A DNA stretch of 64,000 nucleotides from Pseudomonas persica (GCF_900291015.1 NZ_OLKL01000047.1:62001-126000), one strand, 5' to 3'; shown: positions 53,549 through 62,963, counted from the stretch's first letter. Notes: generated from the sequence alone by a model not told the origin. Translations and numbers: made by a program.

Positions 53549-54421
53549 ATGACGACCACCCCAGCTGAACACCAGCGTCTGCTACGCCTGGCCACCCGCG
53601 CATCACTGGCGGTGGCCAGCATCCTGGTCCTGAGCAAGGCGCTGGCCTGGTGGCTGAGCGGCTCGGTGAGCCTGCTGGCCGGGCTGACCGACTCGGCACT
53701 GGATGCCGTTGCCTCGTTCCTCAACCTGCTCGCCGTGCACTATGCCTTGCGCCCGGCCGACGACGACCACCGTTTCGGTCATGGCAAGGCCGAAGCCCTG
53801 GCCGGTATGGCGCAGGCGCTGTTCATCGGGGTCAGTGCGGTGCTGATCGGGGTGCAGGCGGTGGAACGCCTGCATACCCCGCAACCCCTCGGTGATACCA
53901 CCACCGGTATCGCGGTAATGCTGCTGTCGCTGGTGCTGACCCTTGCCCTGCTGGCACTGCAACGCAAGGTCATCCGCCTGACCGGCTCCACGGCGGTGCG
54001 GGCCGACTCCCTGCACTATCGCTCGGACCTGCTGCTCAACGGCAGCATCCTGCTGGCCCTGCTGCTGGCACGCTTTGGCTGGCCGCAGCTGGATGCGCTG
54101 TTCGGTCTGGGCATTGCCGTCTACATCCTCTGGAGCGCGCTACAGATCGCCCGGGAGAGTACGGCCATCCTGATGGACCAGGCACTGCCCGGCGATGTTG
54201 GCGAGGACATGGCTGCGCTGGTGCTGGCCATTCCCGGAGTGGAAGGCGTGCATGACCTGCGTACGCGGGTGTCGGGCAACCAGTGGTTCGTGCAGCTGCA
54301 CCTGGAGATGCCGGGGCAGTTACCGCTGCATGAAGCGCACGCCTTGTGCGTGGAGGCCTCACGGGTGATCCGCCAGCATTATCCACAGGCGGATGTGATG
54401 GTGCATGCGGATCCGGTGTGA
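53549..54421 (+). CDS. fieF: Cation diffusion facilitator (FieF-like)
   Basis: A 290-residue CDF exporter of divalent metals (Fe/Zn) with six transmembrane helices. Metal-site residues are visible: LTDSALDAVASFLNLLAVHYALRP (Asp pair in helix 2), DDDHRFGHGKAEALAGM, and a second Asp set in helix 5 (ADSLHYRSDLLLNG). The C-terminal cytoplasmic domain has GVEGVHDLRTRVSGNQWFVQLHLEMPGQLPLHEAH. The family fits FieF; the metal range cannot be told from sequence. Confidence 0.93.
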   Translation: MTTTPAEHQRLLRLATRASLAVASILVLSKALAWWLSGSVSLLAGLTDSALDAVASFLNLLAVHYALRPADDDHRFGHGKAEALAGMAQALFIGVSAVLIGVQAVERLHTPQPLGDTTTGIAVMLLSLVLTLALLALQRKVIRLTGSTAVRADSLHYRSDLLLNGSILLALLLARFGWPQLDALFGLGIAVYILWSALQIARESTAILMDQALPGDVGEDMAALVLAIPGVEGVHDLRTRVSGNQWFVQLHLEMPGQLPLHEAHALCVEASRVIRQHYPQADVMVHADPV

Positions 54422-54435
54422 ATCAGTGAGCGTAA

Positions 54436-54524
54436 CTGTGGGAGCGGGTTTACCCGCGAACACCGGCACAGCCGGTGCCATGCACCGCGTCGCATTCTTC
54501 GCGGGTAAACCCGCTCCCACAGGG
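54436..54524. repeat. REP pair
   Basis: Inverted REP doublet nearly identical to the one at 44621-44708, including the inner hairpin caccggcacagccggtg and the spacer gcaccgcgtcg.ttcttcgcggg. Confidence 0.9.
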
Positions 54525-54551
54525 CTCTCCGTTGCAGGGACGTGTCCCGCT

Positions 54552-55337
54552 TCAGTTGATGCTGTAGCCCCGGCCACTGAAGCATGCTCCCAACGCCCGC
54601 CGGTAGTTGTCAGCCACGTTGGCCGGCGGCGCATGAGTCGCCGTTGCCGGGTCGAAGCCTGACTGGTTCACGGCCCAGCGGTGGCACTGGTAACGGTCCT
54701 GGTCCTGCTGTTCCTGCCCTTGCCCATACATCGGGTAGGCCACCACGTCATACCCACCGCCTACAGGTGCCGGCGCGGCAACCGGCGGGTTGACCACCAC
54801 GTAATCGCGGCTGTCAGCCTGGTACTGGTAATAGGTATCGGCCACCAGGAAGAACAACGCCCCACCCAGCCAGACCTCCCGCGCATAGGGCGGCAGGTAA
54901 TTGACCCGCACGCCGTAGGGCGGGGCCACCACGACATAGCGGCCGCCATGAGGGCGGTACCAGTAACCACCGGAGTAGAAGTAATCATCGCCACGGTAGG
55001 GCACTTTCCAGTAGCGGTCCGGGAAGTGATCGATGGTGTGCCCCGGACGATACTGCGGCCCCGGCCCCCAGCCATTGCCATGACCGTCCGGGCGCCCCTG
55101 CCAGTCACCGCCAGGCCGTTGCCCTGGGCCACCGCCTTCCCAGTAGCGGTTATCGCCATGGCGGCGGGGAATATCCTGATAGTAGCCCTGACGCGGCGGC
55201 TGGGTCTGCTGCACTTCGTCACGCGAATTGAGCGAGCGCCCTGGCGCCCCCTCGCCCGGCCCTTCGGCCATTGCCCCGAGGCTGATGCTCGCTCCCAACA
55301 CACCAACACCTGCCAACTGCCAGATGCGTGACTTCAT
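54552..55337 (-). CDS. DUF6515 family secreted protein
   Basis: A 261-residue exported protein: signal peptide MKSRIWQLAGVGVLGASISLGAMAEG, then a Gly/Arg/Pro-rich region (RYWEGGGPGQRPGGDWQGRPDGHGNGWGPG, about residues 65-95). A Tyr-rich domain follows with FYSGGYWYRPHGGRYVVVAPPYGVRVNYLPP, a hydrophobic stretch (EVWLGGALFFLVADTYYQYQ), and a C-terminal Cys-containing segment (YQCHRWAVNQSGFDPATA...YRRALGACFSGRGY). The family is found in periplasm or envelope; role unknown. Codons before MKSR lack support as coding. Confidence 0.82.
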   Translation of the reverse strand: MKSRIWQLAGVGVLGASISLGAMAEGPGEGAPGRSLNSRDEVQQTQPPRQGYYQDIPRRHGDNRYWEGGGPGQRPGGDWQGRPDGHGNGWGPGPQYRPGHTIDHFPDRYWKVPYRGDDYFYSGGYWYRPHGGRYVVVAPPYGVRVNYLPPYAREVWLGGALFFLVADTYYQYQADSRDYVVVNPPVAAPAPVGGGYDVVAYPMYGQGQEQQDQDRYQCHRWAVNQSGFDPATATHAPPANVADNYRRALGACFSGRGYSIN

Positions 55338-55419
55338 GCTGTTCCTCTCGGTAGAAAATACGGCAACCACAGCCAGTCTACCGCGCCCGTAACGCAGGCC
55401 AATTAAATTTCCAGCCATG

Positions 55420-55447
55420 AAAAAAGGGAGGCCACAGGGCCTCCCTT
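55420..55447 (-). terminator. Intrinsic terminator upstream of the DUF6515 gene
   Basis: Minus-strand reading: stem aagggaggcc-ctgt-ggcctccctt followed by TTTTTT. It points toward the DUF6515 gene but lies 83 bases before its start, so it would end a transcript starting further upstream (55450-55730), where no gene is annotated. Confidence 0.75.
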
Positions 55448-55732
55448 CAGGAATTGTCGTCCGTGCTCGGCACTTGTGGCGCCGGCTCACCTCACACCGT
55501 CTTCTGGAAGGTGTGTAGCCCGGGGGCCTGCAGATCCTGTTGGATGGCTGGCCGCGACCGCCCGCCTAGGGCGCGTCGCCGTGGACTGATGTCCGGGCAG
55601 TGATTCTGTGGATAAAGATACCGAAGCAGTTGCGGCAGATGATTGCGAAGATTGCTCAGATAAATAGCACTTGCGCAATTTTTCACCCTGGATTGATAAT
55701 TCACCGCAATCCGAACAGAAAAGGCATAAACC

Positions 55733-56209
55733 ATGAGCAAACTTGACCGCTACGACCTGAGCATCCTCGCCGAATTGCAGCGCGATGCGCGCATTTCCAA
55801 CCAGGAATTGGCCGAACGCATCGGCCTGTCGCCTTCGCCATGCTCGCGTCGGGTCAAGCAACTGGAGGACGATGGCTACATCTCGCGCCAGGTGGCCCTG
55901 CTCGACCGCAAGAAGCTGGGCCTGAGCCTGACGGCCTACGTGCTGATCGGCATGGATCGTCACACCCCGGAGCGTTTCGAAACATTCGAGGCGGCCATCC
56001 GCAACCTGCCCCAGGTGCTCGAGTGCAGCCTGGTCACCGGCATGGATGCCGACTACCAGCTGAAAGTGGTGGTGCCCGACATGGACCACTACCAGAAACT
56101 GCTGCTAGGCAGCCTGACCCGTATTGAAGGCGTCACCAGCGTGCGTTCGAGCTTCGTGCTCAACCAGGTGCTGGCCAGCACCGAGCTGCCATTGACCCAC
56201 CTGCGTTAA
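55733..56209 (+). CDS. Lrp/AsnC-family regulator (second)
   Basis: A 158-residue regulator with the helix-turn-helix part MSKLDRYDLSILAELQRDARISNQELAERIGLSPSPCSRRVKQLEDDGYI (about 1-50) and a RAM domain (TAYVLIGMDRHTPERFETFEAAIRNLPQVLECSLVTGMDADYQLKVVVPDMDHYQKLLL, about 70-128). SPSPCSRRV in the recognition helix is typical of the BkdR/Lrp-like subgroup. AAGG precedes the ATG. Targets cannot be told from context. Confidence 0.92.
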   Translation: MSKLDRYDLSILAELQRDARISNQELAERIGLSPSPCSRRVKQLEDDGYISRQVALLDRKKLGLSLTAYVLIGMDRHTPERFETFEAAIRNLPQVLECSLVTGMDADYQLKVVVPDMDHYQKLLLGSLTRIEGVTSVRSSFVLNQVLASTELPLTHLR

Positions 56210-56263
56210 TTGCCTACGCCAGCAGGCGTATAATCGGACGCTCAACCCGCCTGGAGAACACTG

Positions 56264-56467
56264 ATGGATCCCGCCGTATTCGAAGAGTGGATGATGATCA
56301 TCCTGGTCACCGTGTTGATCGGTTTCATGGGTTTCATCGTCTGGGACCTGGCGAAAAAGTCCAAGGCCGGGCGGTTCGGGACGCTGATCCTGTTCTTCGT
56401 GCTGGGGCTGGGGGTGTTGGCCTTCATCATCAAGAGCGTGGTGGTGGGGTTTCTGGAAGGGGTGTAA
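56264..56467 (+). CDS. DUF2788 small membrane protein
   Basis: A 67-residue protein with two transmembrane helices (MMIILVTVLIGFMGFIVWDLA and GTLILFFVLGLGVLAFIIKSVVV) joined by a short basic loop (KKSKAGRF). It matches the DUF2788 family, common in gamma-proteobacteria, function unknown. GGAG precedes the ATG. Confidence 0.85.
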   Translation: MDPAVFEEWMMIILVTVLIGFMGFIVWDLAKKSKAGRFGTLILFFVLGLGVLAFIIKSVVVGFLEGV

Positions 56468-56477
56468 TAAATTGCAG

Positions 56478-56656
56478 GGCCATTCGCGGGCACGCCCGCT
56501 CTCATAGAACTGCACATAACTCGCTGAATTAGCCGCTCCCACAGGATGCACGGACCGCTTGCGAATTCAGTTCTCTATGCGACAGCGCAGACCAAAGGGC
56601 TGGGCCATCTCCCACAGGTACAGCGCCATACAAGCGGGCGTGCCCGCGAATAGGCC
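56478..56656. repeat. Degenerate REP elements
   Basis: Outward REP-like units at 56478-56505 (cattcgcgggcacgcccgct) and 56633-56656 (agcgggcgtgcccgcgaa) flank partly degraded inner copies (agccgctcccacagg, ctcccacagg) between DUF2788 and rluE. Confidence 0.7.
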
Positions 56657-56667
56657 CTTGAACTGGA

Positions 56668-57300
56668 CTAGAGCTTGGCGGCCACTTCGCGCCAGCAGCC
56701 CTGCTCCAACCCGTCCAGCGCCCAGTCGCCAATCCGCACCCGCACCAGGCGCAAGGTCGGCAACCCCACCGCCGCCGTCATCCGCCGCACCTGGCGGTTA
56801 CGCCCTTCGCGAATCACCAGCTCCAGCCAGCTGGTCGGCACGCTCTTGCGAAACCGTACCGGCGGGTTGCGCGGCCACAGCGCCGGCTCGTCCAGGCGCC
56901 GCGCCTCGGCCGGCAAGGTCGGCCCGTCGTTCAGCTCCACGCCATCGCGCAAGCGCTGCAACTGCTCCTCGCTCGGCTCCCCCTCCACCTGAACCCAGTA
57001 AGTCTTGGCCAGCTTGTGCTTCGGGTCGGCAATGCGCGCCTGCAGGCCGCCGTCGTTGGTCAGCAGCAGCAGGCCTTCACTGTCGCGGTCCAGCCGCCCG
57101 GCCGGGTATACGCCCGGGATGTCGATGTAGTCCTTGAGCGTCGCGCGCCCGTCGCCGTCGCTGAACTGGGTCAGCACGTCGAACGGTTTGTTGAACAGGA
57201 TCAGGCGCGACTCGGCCGGTGGCGCCTTGGGCTGGCGACGCGGGCCAGTGGCAGGCCGCGCCTGGGGGCGGCGCGGCTTGGAACGGGGTGGCAGTGACAT
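56668..57300 (-). CDS. rluE: 23S rRNA pseudouridine synthase RluE-like
   Basis: A 210-residue RsuA/RluB/E/F-family enzyme. A basic N-terminal tail (PPRSKPRRPQARPATGPRRQ) precedes the catalytic domain: LILFNKPFDVLTQFSDGDGRATLKDYI, PAGRLDRDSEGLLLLTNDG with the catalytic Asp, KTYWVQVEGEPSEEQL, and REGRNRQVRRMTAAVGLPTLRLVRVRIG. The absence of an S4 domain fits RluE, which modifies 23S rRNA U2457 in E. coli. Confidence 0.93.
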   Translation of the reverse strand: MSLPPRSKPRRPQARPATGPRRQPKAPPAESRLILFNKPFDVLTQFSDGDGRATLKDYIDIPGVYPAGRLDRDSEGLLLLTNDGGLQARIADPKHKLAKTYWVQVEGEPSEEQLQRLRDGVELNDGPTLPAEARRLDEPALWPRNPPVRFRKSVPTSWLELVIREGRNRQVRRMTAAVGLPTLRLVRVRIGDWALDGLEQGCWREVAAKL

Positions 57301-57306
57301 GGATCC

Positions 57307-58770
57307 TCAGCGGAACGGCGGCTCATCGAAACTGCGCAGTTTACGCGAGTGCAGCGAGTTGAGCTCGGTACGCAGCAGGTCGAGGGCGGCAATGCCGATC
57401 TTCAAATGCTGGCTGACCGCCCGGTTATAGAAGGCGTTGGCCGAGCCCGGCAGCTTGATCTCGCTGTGCAGCGGCTTGTCGGACACACACAGCAAGGTGC
57501 CGTAAGGCACGCGCAAACGGTAACCCTGGGCGGCGATGGTACCGCTTTCCATGTCCACCGCCACGGCACGCGACAGGTTGATCAGCGGCCGTTCCTGGGC
57601 CCAGCGCAGCTCCCAGTTGCGGTCATCGTAGGTCAGCACGGTGCCGGTGCGCAGGCGCTTCTTCAGCTGTTCGCCACGCTCGCCGGTGACCTGCGCGGCA
57701 GCTTCCTGCAAGGCCAGCTGCACTTCGGCAAGGGCCGGAATCGGGATGTTCGGTGGCACCACCCGGTCGAGAATGCCGTCACGGCGCATGTAGGCGTGTG
57801 CCAGCACATAGTCGCCGATGGTCTGCGACTGCCGCAGGCCGCCGCAGTGGCCGATCATCAGCCAGCAGTGCGGGCGCAGCACGGCCAGGTGGTCGGTGAT
57901 GTTCTTGGCATTGGACGGGCCGACGCCGATATTGACCAGCGTGACGCCGTCGCCGTCGGCGGCGATCAGGTGATACGCCGGCATCTGGTAGCGGTGCCAG
58001 ACCACGCTGGCCACCAGGGCCTGGGTTTCACCGTGATCCATGCCCTTTTCGATCACCACGTTGCCCGGCAGCACCATGCGCACGAAGCGCGGGTCGTCAC
58101 GCAACTGGTCGAGACCGTGGCTGATGAACTGGTCGACATAGCGGTGGTAGTTGGTCAGCAGGATCCACGGCTGCACATGGCGCCAGTCGCTGCCGGTGTA
58201 GTGCACCAGGCGGCGCAGCGAGAAGTCGACCCGTGCGGCATCGAACAGCGCCAGCGGCAGGGTTTCGGCACTGCCCCAGTCGCAAAGGCCATCGGCGATA
58301 TTGTCGGTGGCAGCCGACAGGTCAGTGCTGGGGAACACCCGCGCCAGTTGCGCGGCGGTGATGCCGCTGCCGGCCAGCTCGTCGCCCTGGTCGACCACGT
58401 AGGGATAAGGGATGTTCTGTTCGCTGACACCGACCTCTACCGTAACGGTGTAGTCATGCATCAGCGGGCGCAGTTGCTCCAGCAGGTAGCCACGGAATGC
58501 AGCTGGCTGGGTGATGGTGACGCTGTAGGTCCCGGCCACCTGGACCTTGGCGTAGGCCCGCGTGGTGGCGGCGACTTCACCGTGGCTGTAGTAGGTCAGG
58601 CGCAGCGCCGGGTAGCGGAACAGGTCGCGCTCTTCGGCGCCCGGCTCGGTACGGTCCTTCAGGTAACGCTTGAGGGCCTGGCTAAGGGCCCCGGTGGCCT
58701 GTTCATGCAGGGCCGCCAAACGGTCGACGGCCTGTTCGGGGGTATCAACGACTACAAAAGCTTGGCTCAC
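57307..58770 (-). CDS. amn: AMP nucleosidase
   Basis: Amn splits AMP into adenine and ribose 5-phosphate and helps balance adenylate pools. The 487-residue protein starts with GTG (VSQAFVVVDTPEQAVDRLAALHE) after AGGA. The N-terminal regulatory domain (about 1-170) is followed by the nucleoside-phosphorylase-like catalytic domain with GVGPSNAKNITDHLAVLRPHCWLMIGHCGGLR and AVDMESGTIAAQGYRLRVPYGTLLCVSDKPLHSEIKLPG. Length and motifs match the E. coli enzyme. Confidence 0.96.
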   Translation of the reverse strand: MSQAFVVVDTPEQAVDRLAALHEQATGALSQALKRYLKDRTEPGAEERDLFRYPALRLTYYSHGEVAATTRAYAKVQVAGTYSVTITQPAAFRGYLLEQLRPLMHDYTVTVEVGVSEQNIPYPYVVDQGDELAGSGITAAQLARVFPSTDLSAATDNIADGLCDWGSAETLPLALFDAARVDFSLRRLVHYTGSDWRHVQPWILLTNYHRYVDQFISHGLDQLRDDPRFVRMVLPGNVVIEKGMDHGETQALVASVVWHRYQMPAYHLIAADGDGVTLVNIGVGPSNAKNITDHLAVLRPHCWLMIGHCGGLRQSQTIGDYVLAHAYMRRDGILDRVVPPNIPIPALAEVQLALQEAAAQVTGERGEQLKKRLRTGTVLTYDDRNWELRWAQERPLINLSRAVAVDMESGTIAAQGYRLRVPYGTLLCVSDKPLHSEIKLPGSANAFYNRAVSQHLKIGIAALDLLRTELNSLHSRKLRSFDEPPFR

Positions 58771-58856
58771 ACTGTGCTTCCTGTCTGGACATGCATGTGA
58801 ACCATCTTGCCTGCCTTCTTGGCTAAATACACCCCCATTGATCGGTGTTGGATTCA

Positions 58857-58875
58857 TTCGCGGGCACGCCCGCGA
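58857..58875. repeat. Short REP palindrome
   Basis: ttcgcgggcacgcccgcga, a single compact REP-like hairpin between amn and the acyl-CoA dehydrogenase gene. Confidence 0.6.
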
Positions 58876-58884
58876 GAAGCCAGC

Positions 58885-60537
58885 TCAGTTCGCCCAGGCT
58901 GGTGTAGCCCTGGCCACCAATGCCGCCACATCCACACCCCGCGGCAACGCCCCATAAACGCGCCCCCCACCCGCCAAGCGGCTGTCGATAAACGCATCAC
59001 TGACCACCGCATTGCCCGCCTCCAGCAACAGCTTGGCCTGCAGCGCCAGGGCAATATCCTCGGTCAGCTGCCGCGCGCGGTACTGCATGTCGCCAGTGTC
59101 GGCAAACGCCCCCTTGAGGTTGCCGATGTGCGCCGCCAGGCGCGGGTCCCCGTGCCCATCACCCAGCTCGGCGAACAGCGCATCGAGCACGCCCGGTTCC
59201 TTGGACAAGGCCCGCAACACATCCAGGCACTGCACATTGCCCGAGCCTTCCCAGGTCGAGTTGACCGGCGCTTCGCGGTACAGCCGTGGCAGGATGCTGT
59301 CTTCCACATAACCCGCCCCACCCAGGCATTCGGCAGCCTCGTTGATCATGGCCGGCGCACGCTTGCAGATCCAGTACTTGCCCACCGCCGTGACCAGCCG
59401 GGCGAAATGCGCCTGCTGCGGGTCGTCCAGCTGCTCCAGCGCCTGCCCCATGCGCAGACTCAGGGCCAGCGCGGCCTCGCTTTCCAGGGCCAGGTCGGCC
59501 AGCACGTTCTGCATCAACGGCTGCTCGCTCAGCAGCCGCCCACCGACCTTGCGGTGCGCGCAGTGGTGGGCCGCCTGGGTCAGCGCCTGGCGCATCAGGG
59601 CACTGGAGCCGACCATGCAGTCGAAGCGGGTCATGGCCACCATCTCGATGATGGTCGGCACACCCCGCCCTTCTTCCCCGACCATCCACGCCAGGGCACC
59701 GCGGAATTCCACCTCGCTGGAGGCGTTGGAGCTGTTGCCCAGCTTGTTCTTCAGGCGCTGGATATAGAACTGGTTGCGGTTGTCGTCCGGGCGGTGACGC
59801 GGCAGCAGGAAGCAGCTCAGGCCTTTGTCGGTTTGTGCCAGGGTAAGGAAGGCATCGCACATCGGTGCCGAGCAGAACCACTTGTGCCCGACCAGCTCAT
59901 AGGCCTGGCCCGGGCCAGCGGCACCGACCGGATAAGCCCGGGTGGTGTTGGCGCGTACATCGGTGCCACCCTGCTTCTCGGTCATGGCCATGCCCAGGGT
60001 GACCCCGGCCTTGTGCCGGTCGCCGACGTTGCGCGGGTCGTATTCGCAGGCGAGGATCTTCGGCAGCCAGTACTCGGCCAGCTCAGGCTGCAGCCGCAGC
60101 GCAGGCACGGCAGCGAAGGTCATGGTCAGCGGGCAGCCGGTACCGGCCTCGGCCTGGCTGTGCAGATAAGTCATCGAAGCCCGCGCCACATGGGCGCCAG
60201 GGCGGGGTTCGGCCCACGGTAGCGAAGGCAGGCCGTGCTCGACGGCGGTGCGCATCAGTTCGTGGTAGGCCGGGTGGAATTCGACCAGGTCGATGCGATG
60301 GCCGTAGCGGTCATGGCTGCTGAACTCCGGCTTGTGCGCATTGGCCAGGAAACCCGCCTGCATCAACGGGCCACCGGCCAGGGCCCCGTAGGCATCGATC
60401 CGCGACTCGGCCCAACCCGCGCCAAAGCGCCGCGACCATTCCTGTAGCGGCAGGTCGAGGCGGTACAGGTTGGCACCGTCGAGGGGCGGTGGCTGGTTGG
60501 TGACTTCGTGGGTTTCAGCGTACTGGTGCAGGTTCAT
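58885..60537 (-). CDS. AidB-like acyl-CoA dehydrogenase family protein
   Basis: A 550-residue flavoprotein of the AidB branch. It starts MNLHQYAETHEVTNQPPPLDGANLYRLD, which is the AidB N-terminal pattern, and continues with YDPRNVGDRHKAGVTLGMAMTEKQGGTDVRANTT (FAD-binding middle domain), GHKWFCSAPMCDAFLTLAQ and YREAPVNSTWEGSGNVQCLDVLRAL. E. coli AidB is induced by alkylation damage and binds DNA; whether this homologue does so is open, and the C-terminal DNA-binding part appears shared by length. No Ada box is visible. Confidence 0.85.
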   Translation of the reverse strand: MNLHQYAETHEVTNQPPPLDGANLYRLDLPLQEWSRRFGAGWAESRIDAYGALAGGPLMQAGFLANAHKPEFSSHDRYGHRIDLVEFHPAYHELMRTAVEHGLPSLPWAEPRPGAHVARASMTYLHSQAEAGTGCPLTMTFAAVPALRLQPELAEYWLPKILACEYDPRNVGDRHKAGVTLGMAMTEKQGGTDVRANTTRAYPVGAAGPGQAYELVGHKWFCSAPMCDAFLTLAQTDKGLSCFLLPRHRPDDNRNQFYIQRLKNKLGNSSNASSEVEFRGALAWMVGEEGRGVPTIIEMVAMTRFDCMVGSSALMRQALTQAAHHCAHRKVGGRLLSEQPLMQNVLADLALESEAALALSLRMGQALEQLDDPQQAHFARLVTAVGKYWICKRAPAMINEAAECLGGAGYVEDSILPRLYREAPVNSTWEGSGNVQCLDVLRALSKEPGVLDALFAELGDGHGDPRLAAHIGNLKGAFADTGDMQYRARQLTEDIALALQAKLLLEAGNAVVSDAFIDSRLAGGGRVYGALPRGVDVAALVARATPAWAN

Positions 60538-60709
60538 CGGGGGCTCCTGGATCCGGGTAGCTTGAGAGACCCAGTGAAGCACTCTGTACGAGTCAGTCAA
60601 AGTGACATTAATGACTAAACATGTGGTGGGGAGCGCATGTGTTGAGGATGCATCAGGGCTGACTGGTGTTCGCCACGACACCTGCCAGCCCCAACCTAAA
60701 GCCATGCCT

Positions 60710-62698
60710 TCACAACGACCGCCGCGTCTGCAAGATGTCCGGGCCCATCTGCACCTGCGAAACAGCCATGTTCAAACTCAACTCGAACCGGCTCCCCAAC
60801 CCCCGCGTCGACTCGTGCGACAACCGCGCCCCCAGCAACTCCCCCATCTGCCGGCAAATCGACAAGCCGATCCCCAGCCCGCCATAATGCCGGGTCATCG
60901 AGCCATCGACCTGGAAGAAGCGCTGATACAGGGTCGACTGGTCCAGGTCATCGAAGCCAATACCGCTGTCGCTGACAATGAAAGTCAGCGCCAGGTCATC
61001 CGTCCCCGCCCGGCGGCCACGCACCTGAATCATCACCCCGCCCTGGTGGGTGAACTTCAGCCCGTTGTCCACCAGGCATCCCAGGCAGTGGGCCAGTTTC
61101 TGGCCGTCGCCCAGCAGCTCGTCCGGCAAGTCGGCGGGGATGTCCAGGCTCAGGTACAAGCCTTTGCCCAAAGCCCGCCCGGCATAACCGGCGCGCAAGC
61201 CCTGCAACAGGGTACGCAGGCTGAACGGCGCCGGCTGCGCGCGCAGGCGGCCGGCCTGCAGTTCGGACAGGGTAAGAATGGCATCGACCATCTCCATCAT
61301 GCCCTGGGCCGACCCCACCGCCGTTCGATGGTACTGGGCCATTTCGGCCTCCATCGGCAGGGTGTGCATCAGCTCCAGCGAGCCGATCACACCATTCATC
61401 GGCGTGCGCAGCTCATGGGTCACGCTGGCCAGAAACTCGTCTTTCAGGCGGTTGCTCCTGGCCAGTTGCAAGTTCAGTTGCTCCAGCGTGCGCCCAGTGT
61501 CACGCAAGGTCTGCGCCTGCTGCTCGCGCAGGCTGTTGATACGGTCGGCCAGCGCCAACGACAGCAAGGCCACCTCCAGCGCCGAGCCCAGCTGGCTGGC
61601 ATACATGGTGATGAACACGTTTGGCAGGTAGCCCAGCACCATCAGGGTATTGACCAGGCCACCGAGCAGGAACGCCGTCCAGGCGATGATGAACCAGCGT
61701 GCCACGCGCAAGCCACGCCACCAGGCGTACAGCCCGGCAGCGAAGATGCTCACGGTAAACAGCAAGGCCAGCACCGTGGCCATGCGCAGGGCGACGCCGT
61801 AGGGCATGCTAACCGCCAGCAGCATGACCAGCGCGCCACCCAGCATCAGCAGCTGCAGCAGCCAGTCTAAACCACGGCTGACGCTGCCAAGTTGCAGGAA
61901 ATGCCGGGCGAACTGGCAGCCGAACAGGCCAGCGGCCCCGATGAACAGCGGCGTCGAGGCATTCGCCCACCAGGGGCTGTCCGGCCAGAAGTAGGCCACA
62001 CCGGCGCCATTCACCGACACCTGGTAAAAACCGAACGAAGCGATATAGAGGATGTAGTAGAGGTAGCTGACGTCGCGCACGCTGAGGTAGATGAACAGGT
62101 TGTACACCAGCATCACCAGCAGTACGCCGTAGATCATCCCCAGCACATAAAGGCGCGTGGGCTGCTGCTCCATGTAGGCCTCGGCGGACCACAGTGCCAG
62201 CGGCGCCTGCACCGAGCCCTGGCTGTGCAGGCGCAGGTAGGCGGTGGTTACCTGGCCAGGCACCAACGGCAGCTCGAACAGGTAGTTGTTCTGCCGGATC
62301 TGCCGGCTGTCGTAGGGCAAGGCATCACCGGTGCGCTGGACCAGGCGGTAACTGCCACTGTGGTCGGGCAGATACAGCTCGAGGTGGTCCAGCGGTGGAT
62401 AGGCCAGCTCCAGCAGCCATTGCCGTGGGGCGGTGCCGGGCGCGGCGACAGGGCGCAGTTCGACCTTGATCCAGAACACCGAGGTAGAATAACCGGCGTT
62501 CAACACGTCTTCGTGGTGGCGGCGAAAGTACTTGGCGAACCCAGGGGCACTGACCTGGGCGATGCTGGTACTGCCATCGCGGTCTTCATAAACCTGCATG
62601 GCCTTGCCCAGCGGAAGATGCCGGGTAGCGTCGTCGAAATCGACGGCTCCAGCCAGCATGGGCAGCAAGCCCAGAAGCACAATCAGCAAATAGCGCAT
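60710..62698 (-). CDS. 7TMR-DISM sensor histidine kinase
   Basis: A 662-residue membrane sensor. A signal peptide (MRYLLIVLLGLLPMLAGAVDF) is followed by a periplasmic 7TMR-DISMED2 carbohydrate-like binding domain (about 25-180; YSTSVFWIKVELRP, HLELYLPDHSG, AYLRLHSQGSVQAPLALW), seven transmembrane helices (about 185-390), a HisKA domain (EFLASVTHELRTPMNGVIGSLELMH, phospho-acceptor His) and an HATPase domain (LGCLVDNGLKFTHQGGVMIQV; YGGLGIGLSICRQMGELL). There is no receiver domain and no response regulator next to it, so its partner is elsewhere. Confidence 0.93.
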   Translation of the reverse strand: MRYLLIVLLGLLPMLAGAVDFDDATRHLPLGKAMQVYEDRDGSTSIAQVSAPGFAKYFRRHHEDVLNAGYSTSVFWIKVELRPVAAPGTAPRQWLLELAYPPLDHLELYLPDHSGSYRLVQRTGDALPYDSRQIRQNNYLFELPLVPGQVTTAYLRLHSQGSVQAPLALWSAEAYMEQQPTRLYVLGMIYGVLLVMLVYNLFIYLSVRDVSYLYYILYIASFGFYQVSVNGAGVAYFWPDSPWWANASTPLFIGAAGLFGCQFARHFLQLGSVSRGLDWLLQLLMLGGALVMLLAVSMPYGVALRMATVLALLFTVSIFAAGLYAWWRGLRVARWFIIAWTAFLLGGLVNTLMVLGYLPNVFITMYASQLGSALEVALLSLALADRINSLREQQAQTLRDTGRTLEQLNLQLARSNRLKDEFLASVTHELRTPMNGVIGSLELMHTLPMEAEMAQYHRTAVGSAQGMMEMVDAILTLSELQAGRLRAQPAPFSLRTLLQGLRAGYAGRALGKGLYLSLDIPADLPDELLGDGQKLAHCLGCLVDNGLKFTHQGGVMIQVRGRRAGTDDLALTFIVSDSGIGFDDLDQSTLYQRFFQVDGSMTRHYGGLGIGLSICRQMGELLGARLSHESTRGLGSRFELSLNMAVSQVQMGPDILQTRRSL

Positions 62699-62963
62699 AT
62701 AGCCCCAGCATGGCCTGTCCGGTCGAGTCGCGGTAGCCTCCCATCCGTTTGAGACGACGTGATCCGGCAGAACCCGTTTGTAGAGTTATCCGAGCACTCT
62801 AGCATAGCTTCGCAACCTGGTAATCGACCATATCCAATCACAAAGAAACGGCTCTAAATCAATGCTTTCACAAATAAACAAGAATAAAATCTGACCTTAT
62901 GATCAACAAAACTCGTTTGTAGGACGATCCGCCCAAACAGGATTGGTGATAAGCTCGCCGACC

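Noticed and set aside
55487..56089. 200-codon minus-strand frame opposite the second Lrp gene
   Set aside because: It is the antisense of a clear Lrp/AsnC gene and its composition matches other shadow frames.
62699..62963. TPP riboswitch before thiD
   Set aside because: The conserved CTGAGA and ACCTGA-type core sequences are not present in the leader.
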